Shown here: positions 21,821 to 30,710 of the stretch, piece by piece
How the letters are laid out: each line of letters begins with the position of its first letter
Position numbering within the stretch: position 1 is the stretch's first letter
Origin: an uncultured Eubacteriales bacterium
GTDB lineage: Bacteria; Bacillota; Clostridia; Oscillospirales; Acutalibacteraceae
DNA length: 30,932 nt
Reading direction: 5' to 3'
NCBI GenBank assembly: GCA_934446475.1
Contig: CAKSEH010000018.1
Coordinates: 1-30,932, forward strand
Translations under genes and position numbers: made by a program
The notes under the pieces: generated by a model
What the model was told of the DNA's origin: nothing
Database searches by the model: none
What the model saw: only the letters and a program-made list of their open reading frames with translations

Positions 21821-22708
21821 TTAAATCGTTTCTGCAAGGCTTAACTGCGTATATTCCCTGCTGTCTTTTTGTTTAGGTATTCTGATTCTGTATTCAACAT
21901 ATTTGTCTGTTTCAAACCGCTTCGATGCTGCACTTATTCCTGCGTTCTGCATTGTATCGACAAGTCTTAAAAGGCTGTTTGAGAACAGTCGCATATCTCC
22001 TATCTGGACCTTTCTTACCGGAGCCGGATTTGTTTTTTCTTCTCCTGCCGGCTCTTTTGTCTCTTCGCTCTCTTTTTTAAAGACAACGCCGCTCCTTGCT
22101 TCCTCTAAGACCTCATCTGCAATTTTTTGAGCCGCAAGGTTTAAATCATTAGATGATATCATCATATCAAGCGCCTTAGCCCTCAGTTCCTCAGGAAGCG
22201 ACAGCAGCGCTTTGGCGTGATACTTTGAAAGCCCTTCGCTCTTTATGCGTTCGAGACTTACAGGGTCAAGCTTTAAAACCGAAAGCATTCTTCGCAGCGC
22301 AGAGCAGGCTATTCCGAGCTTTACCGCTGCTTCCTCTTCGCTTACATTGTATGTTTTCATAAGACGGCTTATATTCTGCGCCTGGGTTATAAACGAATCT
22401 GATTTTCTTCTCAGGTTTTCACTCACCGAAATGAATGCGGCGGTTTTATCGTCGGCTATACATACAACGCAGGGTATTCTCCGCAGGGCAAGCCGCTTTG
22501 CTGCAGCAAGCCTGCGATACCCCGAAATCAGCTCGTAACCTTTGAGTGATATCTTTCTCACAACAAGCGGTTCGACGATACCTATTTCGCAAATGCTCTC
22601 GGTAAGGGCAACTATCTCGTAATCTATTTCGTCCGCAATGCGGCGACCGGGTAACATTGTCAGCTCATCCGGTTTAAGCCACACGAATTTCTTATCGGGA
22701 TATATCAT
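21821..22708 (-). CDS. ParB/Spo0J/Noc-family nucleoid protein
   Basis: This 295-aa protein has an N-terminal ParB domain with the nucleotide-contacting box GYRRLAAAKRLALRRIPC and a diverged ENLRRKSDSFITQAQ box. The helix-turn-helix region is about 125-165 (EEAAVKLGIACSALRRMLSVLKL). A linker and a short C-terminal domain (YVEYRIRIPKQ) follow. ParB-family proteins bind parS or Noc sites near the origin and spread as CTP-dependent clamps. The position after mnmE-mnmG-rsmG is that of noc in Bacillus. No ParA follows, and I found no parS consensus site in the window. The usual ENLQR box is altered, so Noc-like and degenerate ParB roles both remain open. Confidence 0.8.
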   Translation of the reverse strand: MIYPDKKFVWLKPDELTMLPGRRIADEIDYEIVALTESICEIGIVEPLVVRKISLKGYELISGYRRLAAAKRLALRRIPCVVCIADDKTAAFISVSENLRRKSDSFITQAQNISRLMKTYNVSEEEAAVKLGIACSALRRMLSVLKLDPVSLERIKSEGLSKYHAKALLSLPEELRAKALDMMISSNDLNLAAQKIADEVLEEARSGVVFKKESEETKEPAGEEKTNPAPVRKVQIGDMRLFSNSLLRLVDTMQNAGISAASKRFETDKYVEYRIRIPKQKDSREYTQLSLAETI

Positions 22709-22797
22709 ACAGCCTCTTGCCTCCCTGCAAATAAATTATTGCAGAAAACATTTGAAAAGTAAAGCTTTTTCGATCGGGCAAAAGCGACACATATATT

Positions 22798-22827
22798 AAA
22801 AAAGCGCCCTTTTAAAGGGCGTTTTTT
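22798..22827 (-). terminator. Terminator overlapping the end of rsmG
   Basis: The arms AACGCCCTTT and AAAGGGCG have T-runs at both ends. The rsmG stop codon lies in the loop region, so the stem starts inside the coding sequence. Confidence 0.85.
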
Positions 22828-23528
22828 GATATTTTTGAGCCTTGCCTCGGATATTTTGTCGGCGTTTGCGATGACTTTTTTGAAATTACAAAGGCTCTTT
22901 TTTCATTTCCGGTCAATGTTTCGCATATAATATTAGGTTTTTGTGCTCCGAGAAGACTGTAAGCACTCAGCGCCTGCTGTGCTTCATCCTCGGCAGAGGC
23001 TCCTTTCATAGCGACAAACAGTCCGCCCGTGCGGACAAACGGCAGGCAATATTCACAAAGCACATTAAGCGCCGCCACCGCCCGTGCGCAGGCTATATCG
23101 TATTTTTCACGCATTTCGGGTTTTCTTCCGCCCTCCTCGGCTCTCATATGAACGATATGCGCCGAAAGACCCGTTTTATCGAGAACATCCGTTAAAAAGA
23201 CAAGCCTTTTGTTAAGTCCGTCAAGCAAAGTAAGCTCAATATCAGGTCTCGCTATCTTAAGGACCATCCCCGGAAATCCTGCACCCGTTCCCACATCTAT
23301 TACTTTTGCGCCTTGTTTTACATCGACTGCCTTAAAAAACAACAGGCAATCGTAAAAATGTTTATAGAGAACATCTGTAGGGTCGGTTATTGCGGTAAGA
23401 TTCATTTTTTCGTTCCACGACAAAAGAAGGTTTCCGTAAAGATTGAGCCTGTCCGCTGCAGTCTTATCAAGTGAAAGTCCGAACTGCTCGCAGAGCGGGA
23501 TAATTTTTTCTATATTAAAGTCGATCAC
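22812..23528 (-). CDS. rsmG: 16S rRNA (guanine-527 N7)-methyltransferase RsmG
   Basis: This 238-aa SAM-dependent methyltransferase modifies G527 of 16S rRNA. The SAM loop is VIDVGTGAGFPGMVLKI (about 72-88), with the following acidic strand ELTLLDG. The conserved catalytic-site region is IACARAVAALNVLCEYCLP. It starts at a GTG placed directly after the mnmG TGA stop (TGAGTG). An AAAGGGGG ribosome site lies inside the mnmG 3' end, so translation is coupled. The final residues form part of the terminator stem. Confidence 0.95.
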   Translation of the reverse strand: MIDFNIEKIIPLCEQFGLSLDKTAADRLNLYGNLLLSWNEKMNLTAITDPTDVLYKHFYDCLLFFKAVDVKQGAKVIDVGTGAGFPGMVLKIARPDIELTLLDGLNKRLVFLTDVLDKTGLSAHIVHMRAEEGGRKPEMREKYDIACARAVAALNVLCEYCLPFVRTGGLFVAMKGASAEDEAQQALSAYSLLGAQKPNIICETLTGNEKRAFVISKKSSQTPTKYPRQGSKISKNAL

Positions 23529-25406
23529 TCAAAACCGTCCCCCTTTAAGATAAACAAGCAAGACCGATATATCAGAGGGACTCACTCCCGAAATTCTCGA
23601 TGCCTGCCCCACGCTTAGAGGTCTTATTGCAGAAAGCTTTTCTCTTGCTTCAAGCCTCAGTCCGTATACATCGTCATAGTTTATATCTTCGGGTATAAGC
23701 TTTTTTTCAAGCCTCTTGCACTCATCTACCTGAGCCTGTTGGCGCTTAATATAACCGTCGTACTTTATTTCTGTCTCTACCTTTTCACAAACGGCGTCGC
23801 TGAGTTCTTTGCGCCCTTTATCAAAGGGTTTGAGCATTTTATAGTTAAGCTGGGGACGCCTTATAAGGTCCGCAAGGCAAACCCCCGTGTTTATTCCTGC
23901 CGTCCCCGCCTGTTCGAGCAGTTCGTTAAGCTCATCGGACGGAGCGAGATAAACGCTGTTTACTCTTTTGATTTCCGTTTCTTTTTGCTCCCTGCGTTTT
24001 AAAAATTTACCGTACTCTTCATCGCTTATCAGCCCTATCTCATACCCCGTCGGCATAAGGCGCTCGTCGGCATTATCCTGACGGAGCAAAAGTCTGTATT
24101 CGCTTCTTGATGTCATCATACGGTAAGGGTCGGAACAACCCTTGGTAACAAGGTCGTCAATAAGCGTACCTATGTATGACGAAGAACGGGAAAGCACAAG
24201 CGGAGAAAGCCCTTTTACCTTTCTTGCAGCATTTATTCCCGCAATGAGGCCCTGAGCCGCCGCTTCTTCGTATCCTGACGAACCGTTAAACTGCCCTGCG
24301 CCGAAAAGTCCGCTCAAATTTTTTATTTCAAGGGAGGGAGAAAGCGCCGTGGGGTCGATACAGTCATACTCTATCGCATAGGCGTTGCGCATAACCTTTA
24401 CATTTTCAAGTCCCTTTATGGTTTTGTAAAACTTTATCTGAACCTCTTCGGGGAGCGAAGACGACATACCCTGAAGATACATCTCCTCCGTATCTTCTCC
24501 GCAGGGCTCAATAAAGAGCTGATGGCGTTTTTTATCCGCAAAACGGACTATTTTATCTTCTATACTCGGGCAGTACCTCGGACCGACCCCCTCTATAACT
24601 CCCGAATAGAGCGGCGAACGGTTGAGATTTTCAAGAATAACCCGTTTTGTTTCATCATTCGTATACGCAATGTGGCACACGACCTTGTTTTCGGGCGGAT
24701 TTTCCGAACTGTAGCTGAACGGTTCGGTTACATCATCCCCCGGTTGAACTTCAAGGTTTGAAAAGTCTATGCTTTCTCTTAAAACCCTCGCCGGAGTTCC
24801 TGTTTTAAAGCGTCTGAGCGGCAATCCGAGCCGCTTTAGGGCAACGCTCAGCTCCTTTGCGGGGAAATTACCGTCCGGTCCGCTTTCATAGTTTACTTCT
24901 CCCACATAGACCCTGCCGCCCAAAAATGTTCCTGTTGCAAGAATAACCGTTTTGCAGGCATATTCGGCACCGAGTTTGGTTACAACGTGCCAGAACCCGT
25001 TTTCATTTTTAATATCTACTATTTCCGCCTGTTTAACATCAAGATTTTCCTGAAGCTCAACGGTGTGTTTCATATATGTACTGTAAGCCCTGCGGTCTAT
25101 CTGAGCACGCAGAGAATGTACGGCAGGTCCTTTTCCCCGATTTAACATTCTGCTCTGCAGCGTGTTTTTATCGGCGGCTTTCCCCATTTCTCCGCCCAAA
25201 GCGTCTATTTCCCTTACAAGATGTCCCTTAGCGGTTCCGCCTATAGAGGGGTTGCAGGGCATATTTCCTATCCAGTCAAGACTTACCGTGAACATAACCG
25301 TCCTGACTCCGAGCCTTGCCGGAGCAAGAGCCGCTTCTATTCCGGCGTGTCCGCCGCCTATGACCGCAACATCATATGTTCCGGCATTATATGTGGGTAT
25401 ACTCAA
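23529..25406 (-). CDS. mnmG: tRNA uridine-34 carboxymethylaminomethyl modification enzyme MnmG
   Basis: This 625-aa FAD protein, with MnmE, makes the cmnm5 modification at wobble U34 of several tRNAs. The FAD-binding GGGHAGIEAALA (about 17-28) and the family stretch GNMPCNPSIGGTAKGHLVREIDALGGEMG are intact. A central FAD domain (FLGGRVYVGE) and a C-terminal helical domain for MnmE contact follow. It begins at TTG with AAGGA six to seven bases upstream; no ATG fits before the FAD motif. It is 26 bases after mnmE and directly abuts rsmG, forming one operon. Confidence 0.95.
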   Translation of the reverse strand: MSIPTYNAGTYDVAVIGGGHAGIEAALAPARLGVRTVMFTVSLDWIGNMPCNPSIGGTAKGHLVREIDALGGEMGKAADKNTLQSRMLNRGKGPAVHSLRAQIDRRAYSTYMKHTVELQENLDVKQAEIVDIKNENGFWHVVTKLGAEYACKTVILATGTFLGGRVYVGEVNYESGPDGNFPAKELSVALKRLGLPLRRFKTGTPARVLRESIDFSNLEVQPGDDVTEPFSYSSENPPENKVVCHIAYTNDETKRVILENLNRSPLYSGVIEGVGPRYCPSIEDKIVRFADKKRHQLFIEPCGEDTEEMYLQGMSSSLPEEVQIKFYKTIKGLENVKVMRNAYAIEYDCIDPTALSPSLEIKNLSGLFGAGQFNGSSGYEEAAAQGLIAGINAARKVKGLSPLVLSRSSSYIGTLIDDLVTKGCSDPYRMMTSRSEYRLLLRQDNADERLMPTGYEIGLISDEEYGKFLKRREQKETEIKRVNSVYLAPSDELNELLEQAGTAGINTGVCLADLIRRPQLNYKMLKPFDKGRKELSDAVCEKVETEIKYDGYIKRQQAQVDECKRLEKKLIPEDINYDDVYGLRLEAREKLSAIRPLSVGQASRISGVSPSDISVLLVYLKGGRF

Positions 25407-25432
25407 ATCTATTCCTTCTTAAAATCCTTATT

Positions 25433-26794
25433 TTACTTTCCTACGCAAAATCTTTTGAACACTTCGTCCGTGACCTCGCTTGTGACACGCTTGCCCGTAA
25501 GCTCAAGCAGAGCCGCAAGGCAATCGTCGAGACAGACGCCGACTGCATCGATCGTCATTCCCGTTTCAAGGGCATCAACAGCGTCTGTTATCGCAGAAAA
25601 TGCTCTTTGAACACAGCTTCTCTGCCTTTCGTTTATAAGCACGGCATCGTCCGCCGAAAGTGCCGCCGCCCCCGAGATACGCCCGACAGCCTCAGAAAGT
25701 TCACTGTTTCCGCTGTTGTTTTTTGCCGATATGAAAACCGTCTCAAAGCCGTCAAATACCGTTTTATCAAGCCTTTGTTCAAGGTCCGACTTATTAAGCA
25801 CTATAAGCGTGCGGCTTTTATCAAGGCGCTCTAAAAGCTTTATGTCATCCGAGTCAAGCGGCAGAGAGGTATCAAACACCGCAAGCACGAGCGGGGCGTC
25901 ACTCAGTTTTTTGACCGCCCTGTCGACTCCTGCTCTTTCAACGGGGTCGTCGGTTTCGTGTATTCCTGCGGTATCGGCGAGATTAAGTATAATATCTCCC
26001 ACCTGAACCCTGTTTTCAACAACATCCCGTGTCGTTCCGGCTATATCGGTAACTATAGAACGCTCCGAACCCGAAAGCATATTCATAAGGGTCGATTTTC
26101 CCACATTCGGTTTGCCCGCTATGCAGCAGTCTATTCCTTCACGCAAAACCTTTCCGGCATCGTAATTTATAAGCAGTCTCGAAAGCTTATCCGAGCACTT
26201 TAAAAGCATTTCTTTGAAAGTTTTCGTATCAAGCCCTTCTATATCCTCGTCCGGATAATCGGAATACGCCGCTATGGATGCCGCCGTTTTAAGCAGATAT
26301 TCCACAACCGACTCTATTTCCTTACTTACCCTGCCCTCCCTTGCGGCTCTTGAAATTTTAAGTGCCGCATCGCTTTTTGCGGAAATTATTCCCATAATGC
26401 TTTCCGCCTTTGCAAGGTCTGTTTTTCCGTTTAAAAAGGCCCTTTTGGTGAACTCTCCGGGACCTGCCGGATATGCCCCTGCGCCGTAAACGGCTCTCAG
26501 CGTATTCCTCGCAACGACAACTCCGCCGTGAACCGATATTTCAACAACATCCTCACCGGTATAACTGTGAGGCGCTCTGAATACCAGCGCAACGCCGTCG
26601 TCTATATTCTCGCCGTTTAAAACAATTTCCCCGTAAGCGGCACTGTAGCCCTTAAGGTCGGAAAGCGGTTTCCCGTTAAAGGCTTTAAAGACCTTGTCTG
26701 CGACCTCAAAAGCATCCGCTCCGGAAATTCTGATAACGCTTATTCCGCCTTCTCCGGGCGGCGTTGATATAGCGGCAACTGTTTTTTCTTCCAT
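25433..26794 (-). CDS. mnmE: tRNA modification GTPase MnmE
   Basis: This 453-aa GTPase partners MnmG in tRNA wobble-uridine modification. The N-terminal domain (about 1-118) binds a formyl-THF-type folate and contains GPGEFTKRAFLNGKTDLAKAE. The G domain sits inside a helical domain: P-loop GKPNVGKSTLMN (about 224-235), TDIAGTTRD, DTAG and NKSD. The C-terminus ends in FCVGK, where the family has the catalytic Cys of CIGK. It begins the cluster at ATG with GGGG upstream. The usual upstream neighbours jag, yidC and rnpA are absent here, and dapL takes their place. Confidence 0.96.
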   Translation of the reverse strand: MEEKTVAAISTPPGEGGISVIRISGADAFEVADKVFKAFNGKPLSDLKGYSAAYGEIVLNGENIDDGVALVFRAPHSYTGEDVVEISVHGGVVVARNTLRAVYGAGAYPAGPGEFTKRAFLNGKTDLAKAESIMGIISAKSDAALKISRAAREGRVSKEIESVVEYLLKTAASIAAYSDYPDEDIEGLDTKTFKEMLLKCSDKLSRLLINYDAGKVLREGIDCCIAGKPNVGKSTLMNMLSGSERSIVTDIAGTTRDVVENRVQVGDIILNLADTAGIHETDDPVERAGVDRAVKKLSDAPLVLAVFDTSLPLDSDDIKLLERLDKSRTLIVLNKSDLEQRLDKTVFDGFETVFISAKNNSGNSELSEAVGRISGAAALSADDAVLINERQRSCVQRAFSAITDAVDALETGMTIDAVGVCLDDCLAALLELTGKRVTSEVTDEVFKRFCVGK

Positions 26795-26973
26795 TTCATA
26801 TCCCCGTTAAAATCTCTTTAGCCAAAGCATTTAAACTTAAATCTCATTTTAAAACAAGCGTTTTGCGCTGTGGCATTGTTAAAATAATCGTAAATCCATA
26901 AGCCTCTGGGCGACAATCAGCCAAAAGCCGCCTGAACCGCCCTTTAAGGCAGATTTGAATTTAAATTCTTCGG

Positions 26974-28161
26974 TTACAATAAGTTTTTCAATCTCTGTGC
27001 CGCAATGAGGGTATTTTCCCTGCTTCCGAACGATGTGAGACGGAAAAATCCCTCTCCTGATTTTCCGAATCCCGAACCCGGTGTGCCGACTATCTGCGCA
27101 TTCTTAAGCAAATAATCGAAAAATGCCCAGGAATCCATACCGCCGGGACACTCAAGCCACAAATACGGTGAGCTTACCCCGCCTGTAAATCTGATATTTT
27201 TTTCTCTGAGCACATCTGCGATAATCGAGGCGTTTTCCATATAATATCCTATAGCCGCCTTGCACTGCCTTATGCCCTCGCCGCTCAGCGCCGCCTCGGC
27301 AGCCCTTTGAACCACATATGGTATGCCGTTAAACTTCGTGGCCTGCCTGCGTGCCCAAAGCGAGGAGAGTTTTTTACCGTTTACCGTAAGCTCATCGGGG
27401 AAAACGCTCCAGGCGCAGCGTACTCCCGTAAAACCGGCTGTCTTTGAAAAGCTGCATATTTCAACAGCGCACTCCCTTGCCCCCTCTATCTCATATATCG
27501 AATGAGGATAATCGCCGTTTATGAATGCCTCGTATGCGGCGTCAAATATAATAAGAGAGCCCGTTTTATTTGCAAAATCCACCCACGTTTTAAGACCCTC
27601 TCTGCTGTAAACGGCACCTGTGGGATTATTCGGAGAGCACAGATAAATAACATAGCTTTCATCTTCAAGACCTTCGGGTGTAGGCAAAAAACCGTTTTCC
27701 ATATTTCCGTATATAAAACTTACTTTGCGGCCGCTCATAAGATTACTGTCAAGGTAAACGGGATAAACGGGGTCGGGAATAACAACGGTATTATCGCCTA
27801 AAATATCAACTATATTTCCGACATCGCTCTTAGCGCCGTCCGAAGCGTATATCTCGTTCGGGGTAATTTTAAGGCCGTGTTTAAGATAATATCCGGATAT
27901 AGCCTCCCGCAAAAAGTCATACCCGTATTCAGGAGCATATCCACGGAATGTTTCGGCATTTCCCATTTCGTCGGCGGCATTTTTCATAGCTCTTACGACC
28001 GTTTCGGCAAGCGGCAATGTTACATCGCCTATACCGAGACTTACGACCGCTGCGGACGGATTTTCCGATTTATATGCCGCAACTCTCTTTGCCACCTCGG
28101 AAAAGAGATAGTTTTTATTTACATTATTGTAGTTTTCGTTAACCTTGATCTTAAGACTCAT
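26974..28161 (-). CDS. dapL: LL-diaminopimelate aminotransferase
   Basis: DapL converts tetrahydrodipicolinate directly to LL-2,6-diaminopimelate using glutamate and PLP, skipping the acylated routes. This matters for lysine and for peptidoglycan. The protein is a fold type I aminotransferase of 395 aa. The family start KVNENYNNVNKNYLFSEVAKRV, the GIGDVTLPL stretch and the PLP lysine in SFSKTAGFTGVRCAW are all visible. The start chosen is the second ATG (28161), with AAGGAG nine bases upstream; the first ATG (28167) is only three bases away. It overlaps the dapF stop, so the two are coupled. Confidence 0.93.
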   Translation of the reverse strand: MSLKIKVNENYNNVNKNYLFSEVAKRVAAYKSENPSAAVVSLGIGDVTLPLAETVVRAMKNAADEMGNAETFRGYAPEYGYDFLREAISGYYLKHGLKITPNEIYASDGAKSDVGNIVDILGDNTVVIPDPVYPVYLDSNLMSGRKVSFIYGNMENGFLPTPEGLEDESYVIYLCSPNNPTGAVYSREGLKTWVDFANKTGSLIIFDAAYEAFINGDYPHSIYEIEGARECAVEICSFSKTAGFTGVRCAWSVFPDELTVNGKKLSSLWARRQATKFNGIPYVVQRAAEAALSGEGIRQCKAAIGYYMENASIIADVLREKNIRFTGGVSSPYLWLECPGGMDSWAFFDYLLKNAQIVGTPGSGFGKSGEGFFRLTSFGSRENTLIAAQRLKNLL

Positions 28162-29005
28162 ATTCATATACTCCTTCGTATACTTTTTCTGCCGGACCCC
28201 TCATAAGGACTCTGTCGTTAAAGTAAGTAATGTAAAGATCTCCGCCCTTTAAATGAACGGTTATTTCCGCTCCGCTCTCAGCAAGACCGTTCCTGACTGC
28301 TGCCGCAACGCTTGCGCAGGCTCCCGTTCCGCAGGCGAAGGTTTCTCCGCTTCCTCTCTCCCACACACGCATACAAAGCTCTCTTCGGTTTATGGGCTTT
28401 ACAAACTCGGTATTTACTTTTTCCGGAAAAATCAGAAGATTCTCAAATAAAGGCCCTGTTTTTTCGAGATCCAAACTGTCTGTATCATTGCAAAAAATAA
28501 CGGCGTGAGGATTGCCCATTGAAACGGCGGTTATGTTATATTCCGCTTTATTTACACAAACCGGTTCGTTTATCATTTCATCGCCGCCGAAAATAACCGG
28601 TACCTCAGGACAGGAAAACTCGGCAGCCCCCATATCGACCGTCAGCGATTCGGCAAAACCGTTTTTCTGCGATATGCTGAGTGTTTTTATTCCGCTTAAT
28701 GTTTCAACGGTCACCGTATCCTTATGTGCTATATTATTATCGTATATATATTTGCCGACGCATCTTATACCGTTGCCGCACATTTTTCCTTCGCTGCCGT
28801 CAAGATTGAACATTCTCATCTTAGCGTCCGCAACATCCGAGGGGCATATAAGTATCACGCCGTCCGCTCCGACCGAAAATCTGCGGGGCGACATTATGCG
28901 TGCCAAATGCTCCGGGTCATCGATATTTTGCTTAAAACAGTCTATATAAATATAATCGTTTCCGATTCCGTGCATTTTGGTAAATTCTATTCTTTTTAAA
29001 GGCAT
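28151..29005 (-). CDS. dapF: Diaminopimelate epimerase
   Basis: DapF converts LL-DAP to meso-DAP, the substrate for lysine synthesis and for the peptidoglycan cross-link. The 284-aa protein has two matching lobes with the catalytic cysteines in MCGNGIRCVGKY and ETFACGTGACASVAAAV. It opens with MPLKRIEFTKMHGIGNDYIYID, the standard DapF start. GGGGGAG precedes the ATG. It is followed by dapL, which makes its LL-DAP substrate. No lysine riboswitch is seen upstream, unlike the lysine importer. Confidence 0.95.
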   Translation of the reverse strand: MPLKRIEFTKMHGIGNDYIYIDCFKQNIDDPEHLARIMSPRRFSVGADGVILICPSDVADAKMRMFNLDGSEGKMCGNGIRCVGKYIYDNNIAHKDTVTVETLSGIKTLSISQKNGFAESLTVDMGAAEFSCPEVPVIFGGDEMINEPVCVNKAEYNITAVSMGNPHAVIFCNDTDSLDLEKTGPLFENLLIFPEKVNTEFVKPINRRELCMRVWERGSGETFACGTGACASVAAAVRNGLAESGAEITVHLKGGDLYITYFNDRVLMRGPAEKVYEGVYEYES

Positions 29006-29041
29006 ATTTACACTCCCCCGTCTGTCATTTCTGTCAAAGAA

Positions 29042-29070
29042 ATTTTATCACATCGTATCCCCCGTGTCAA
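29042..29070 (-). promoter_or_regulatory. Promoter of dapF-dapL
   Basis: TTGACA (29065-29070), a 17-base spacer and TAAAAT (29042-29047) on the minus strand, giving a short leader. Confidence 0.8.
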
Positions 29071-29078
29071 TGCGGTGC

Positions 29079-29107
29079 TTGTAAAGTTATTATAATTATG
29101 TTATAAT
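29079..29107 (+). promoter_or_regulatory. Probable promoter of the glycosyltransferase unit
   Basis: TTGTAA (29079-29084), a 17-base spacer and TATAAT (29102-29107). The -10 lies inside repeat A and the -35 outside it. A similar but weaker pair, TTGCTC and TATAAT, lies at 30836-30864 at repeat B. Confidence 0.6.
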
Positions 29108-29175
29108 AACCTCAAACCGTCGGCGTTTCACAGCCGACGAAATGCATTCGCATTTAAAAACATTCTGTTTTTGTT
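29096..29175 (+). repeat. Structured 80-base repeat, copy A
   Basis: This copy is 75/80 identical to 30853-30932. It contains a -10-like TATAAT and three successive stems: CGTCGGC/GCCGACG, AAATGC/GCATTT around ATTC, and AAAAACA/TGTTTTT. Four of the five differences fall in the first loop, leaving its stem intact. It lies upstream of the glycosyltransferase gene and reads as a conserved 5' leader or mobile hairpin element. No coding potential is seen. Confidence 0.85.
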
Positions 29176-29195
29176 TGAGAACATTGAAACTTTAA

Positions 29196-29248
29196 AAACC
29201 CACCGCACTTCGTTGCGGCGGGAGGCAAAGACAAAAGCCTTTGGGTTT
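29196..29248 (+). other. Possible three-helix leader structure before the glycosyltransferase gene
   Basis: The arms AAACCCA (29196-29202) and TGGGTTT (29242-29248) close a junction holding two stems, CCGCA/TGCGG (29203-29218) and AGGC/GCCT (29223-29240). CCC at 29199-29201 could instead pair with GGG at 29220-29222, which gives a competing hairpin. It does not match a tRNA or a riboswitch that I recognise. Confidence 0.45.
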
Positions 29249-29291
29249 AGTTTTAACATAATGAAAATGTATAGTAAAAGAGGTGAGTTAG

Positions 29292-30188
29292 ATGTGCGGT
29301 ATAGCGGCAGGAATAACGGTTTTTGAACCTGAACTTACAAGGCTCAAAGAAAATATAGAGGCAACACTTTTACAGGTCGAAAGGCTTTATATAGTCGACA
29401 ACGGTTCAAAAAACACCGCAGACCTTAAAAATTCTTACAGAACAAATCCGAATGTGACCGTTATTGATAACAGTGAAAACCTCGGCATTGCAAAGGCATT
29501 AAACCAAATGTGCGATGCTGCTTTAAACGACGGTTTTGAGTGGATTATGACCCTTGACCAGGACTCGCTTCCGGAGCCGGACCTTGTTGAAAAATACAAG
29601 CCATACTGTGAGAATTCCGAAATTGCGCTTTTAACTCCGAAGTTTCTGGACGATAACGAACCCGTAACCGTACTCTCGGCTAAAGAGCCCGATGCCGAAC
29701 AGGTCCGCCGCTGCAACACGTCCGCATCGCTTGTAAGGCTAAGCGCATATAAAGAGGTCGGCGGATTTGATGAGGATATGTTTATAGACTGTGTGGATTT
29801 TGATTTTTGCACAACGCTTGAGGAACACGGGTATAAAATTCTCAGAGTCAACGGCGCTGTTTTGCATCACCGTCTCGGCGTGGCAAAGGAAGTGCGGTTT
29901 TTTATTCCGATAGGCAAGCTTTTAAGAATAAGCAAGCTTCAAAAACCGTTTTTCACATACAACCATTCGCCGCTTCGGACTTACTATTACGCAAGAAATA
30001 TCAAATATTATTCATATAAGCACCGTGATTTTATCGACCGAAAGACCGAACGCCGTGTTTATATCAAATGGCTCGTTTTAAAGTTAGGTTTTGAAAGCAA
30101 TCGCTGGGCGAAGCTGCGTTCGATAATAAAAGGCAGAAGAGACGCCGATAAAATGATCAAAAAAATCAATAAGGACAAGGGCCTTTGA
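29292..30188 (+). CDS. Family 2 glycosyltransferase (rhamnosyltransferase-like)
   Basis: This 298-aa GT-A fold enzyme probably transfers a nucleotide-activated sugar to a cell-surface glycan. An NTP-sugar binding start (ITVFEPELTRLKENIEATLLQVERLYIVDNGS) is followed by the metal-binding DQD in TLDQDSLPEPD (about 97-107). The acceptor-site region GGFDEDMFIDCVDFDFC contains the catalytic-base area. The C-terminus is basic and lacks a membrane helix. Sequence style resembles rhamnosyl- and O-antigen transferases, but donor and acceptor are unknown. AGAGGTGAG precedes the ATG. It lies behind a long structured leader between two copies of the 80-base repeat, so it may be a cargo gene of a variable surface locus. 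Confidence 0.88.
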   Translation: MCGIAAGITVFEPELTRLKENIEATLLQVERLYIVDNGSKNTADLKNSYRTNPNVTVIDNSENLGIAKALNQMCDAALNDGFEWIMTLDQDSLPEPDLVEKYKPYCENSEIALLTPKFLDDNEPVTVLSAKEPDAEQVRRCNTSASLVRLSAYKEVGGFDEDMFIDCVDFDFCTTLEEHGYKILRVNGAVLHHRLGVAKEVRFFIPIGKLLRISKLQKPFFTYNHSPLRTYYYARNIKYYSYKHRDFIDRKTERRVYIKWLVLKLGFESNRWAKLRSIIKGRRDADKMIKKINKDKGL

Positions 30189-30208
30189 GCGCCCTCGTCC
30201 TTATTTTT
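30171..30208 (+). terminator. Bidirectional terminator between convergent genes
   Basis: The arms AAGGACAAGGGC and GCCCTCGTCCTT are followed by ATTTTT. The glycosyltransferase stop codon lies in the loop, and the stop codon of the opposing gene overlaps the right arm. Confidence 0.85.
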
Positions 30209-30611
30209 CACTTCTGACATTAACCGAAAATTCCTTCCCGCACTTCGGACAAACTGTTTTATGCCTTCCCTTTTTCTTCGGAAGCCGCAAAACCGCTTTG
30301 CAAGCGGGGCATTTTTTATAAATATGGGTCGTATCGGCCTTCCTTTGCCGATAAGTTCTGCGTTTATTCTTAAGCTTATATATCCAACCGGTGATTATCT
30401 CATCTTCTTTCCGTCTTGCCGAAATATTTCTCGAAAACATCCGGAATATCGCATAAATGCATATAGCATAAACTGCCGCCTGCAAATATATCAGCCTTAA
30501 AAAGCAGTTTAAAAGTGCTAAAGCGGCGGCAAAAGCGAAGAGCACATAAAATGTTTTGTCAACACCGTATCTGCCGCTTAAAAAGTGCATAAGTTTGTAT
30601 CTGAAATTCAT
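30201..30611 (-). CDS. Small membrane protein with C-terminal zinc ribbon
   Basis: This 136-aa protein is of no recognised family. Two hydrophobic segments (about residues 18-55) are followed by a basic stretch rich in Lys and Arg. A C-terminal zinc ribbon has CPAC (about 101-104) and CPKC (about 120-123), like zinc_ribbon/MJ0042-type domains. The ATG at 30611 has AAAAGG nine bases upstream; the earlier ATG at 30620 abuts that site. It is convergent with the glycosyltransferase. Its function is unknown. Confidence 0.7.
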   Translation of the reverse strand: MNFRYKLMHFLSGRYGVDKTFYVLFAFAAALALLNCFLRLIYLQAAVYAICIYAIFRMFSRNISARRKEDEIITGWIYKLKNKRRTYRQRKADTTHIYKKCPACKAVLRLPKKKGRHKTVCPKCGKEFSVNVRSEK

Positions 30612-30710
30612 ACCGACCATCCTTTTACTATATTTTATTATCCGAAATGCTTCTTTTTGTTAACAGAAAGTAAAATAACTGTTTAATTTCTCATAATTTA
30701 AATTAAGAGC

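Noticed and set aside
21821..26794. parS or Noc-binding sites near the parB-like gene
   Set aside because: No sequence close to TGTTNCACGTGAAACA or ATTTCCCGGGAAAT was found by eye in the window.
29196..29248. tRNA gene before the glycosyltransferase
   Set aside because: The three-helix fold lacks a seven-base anticodon loop and the GGTTCRA T-loop.
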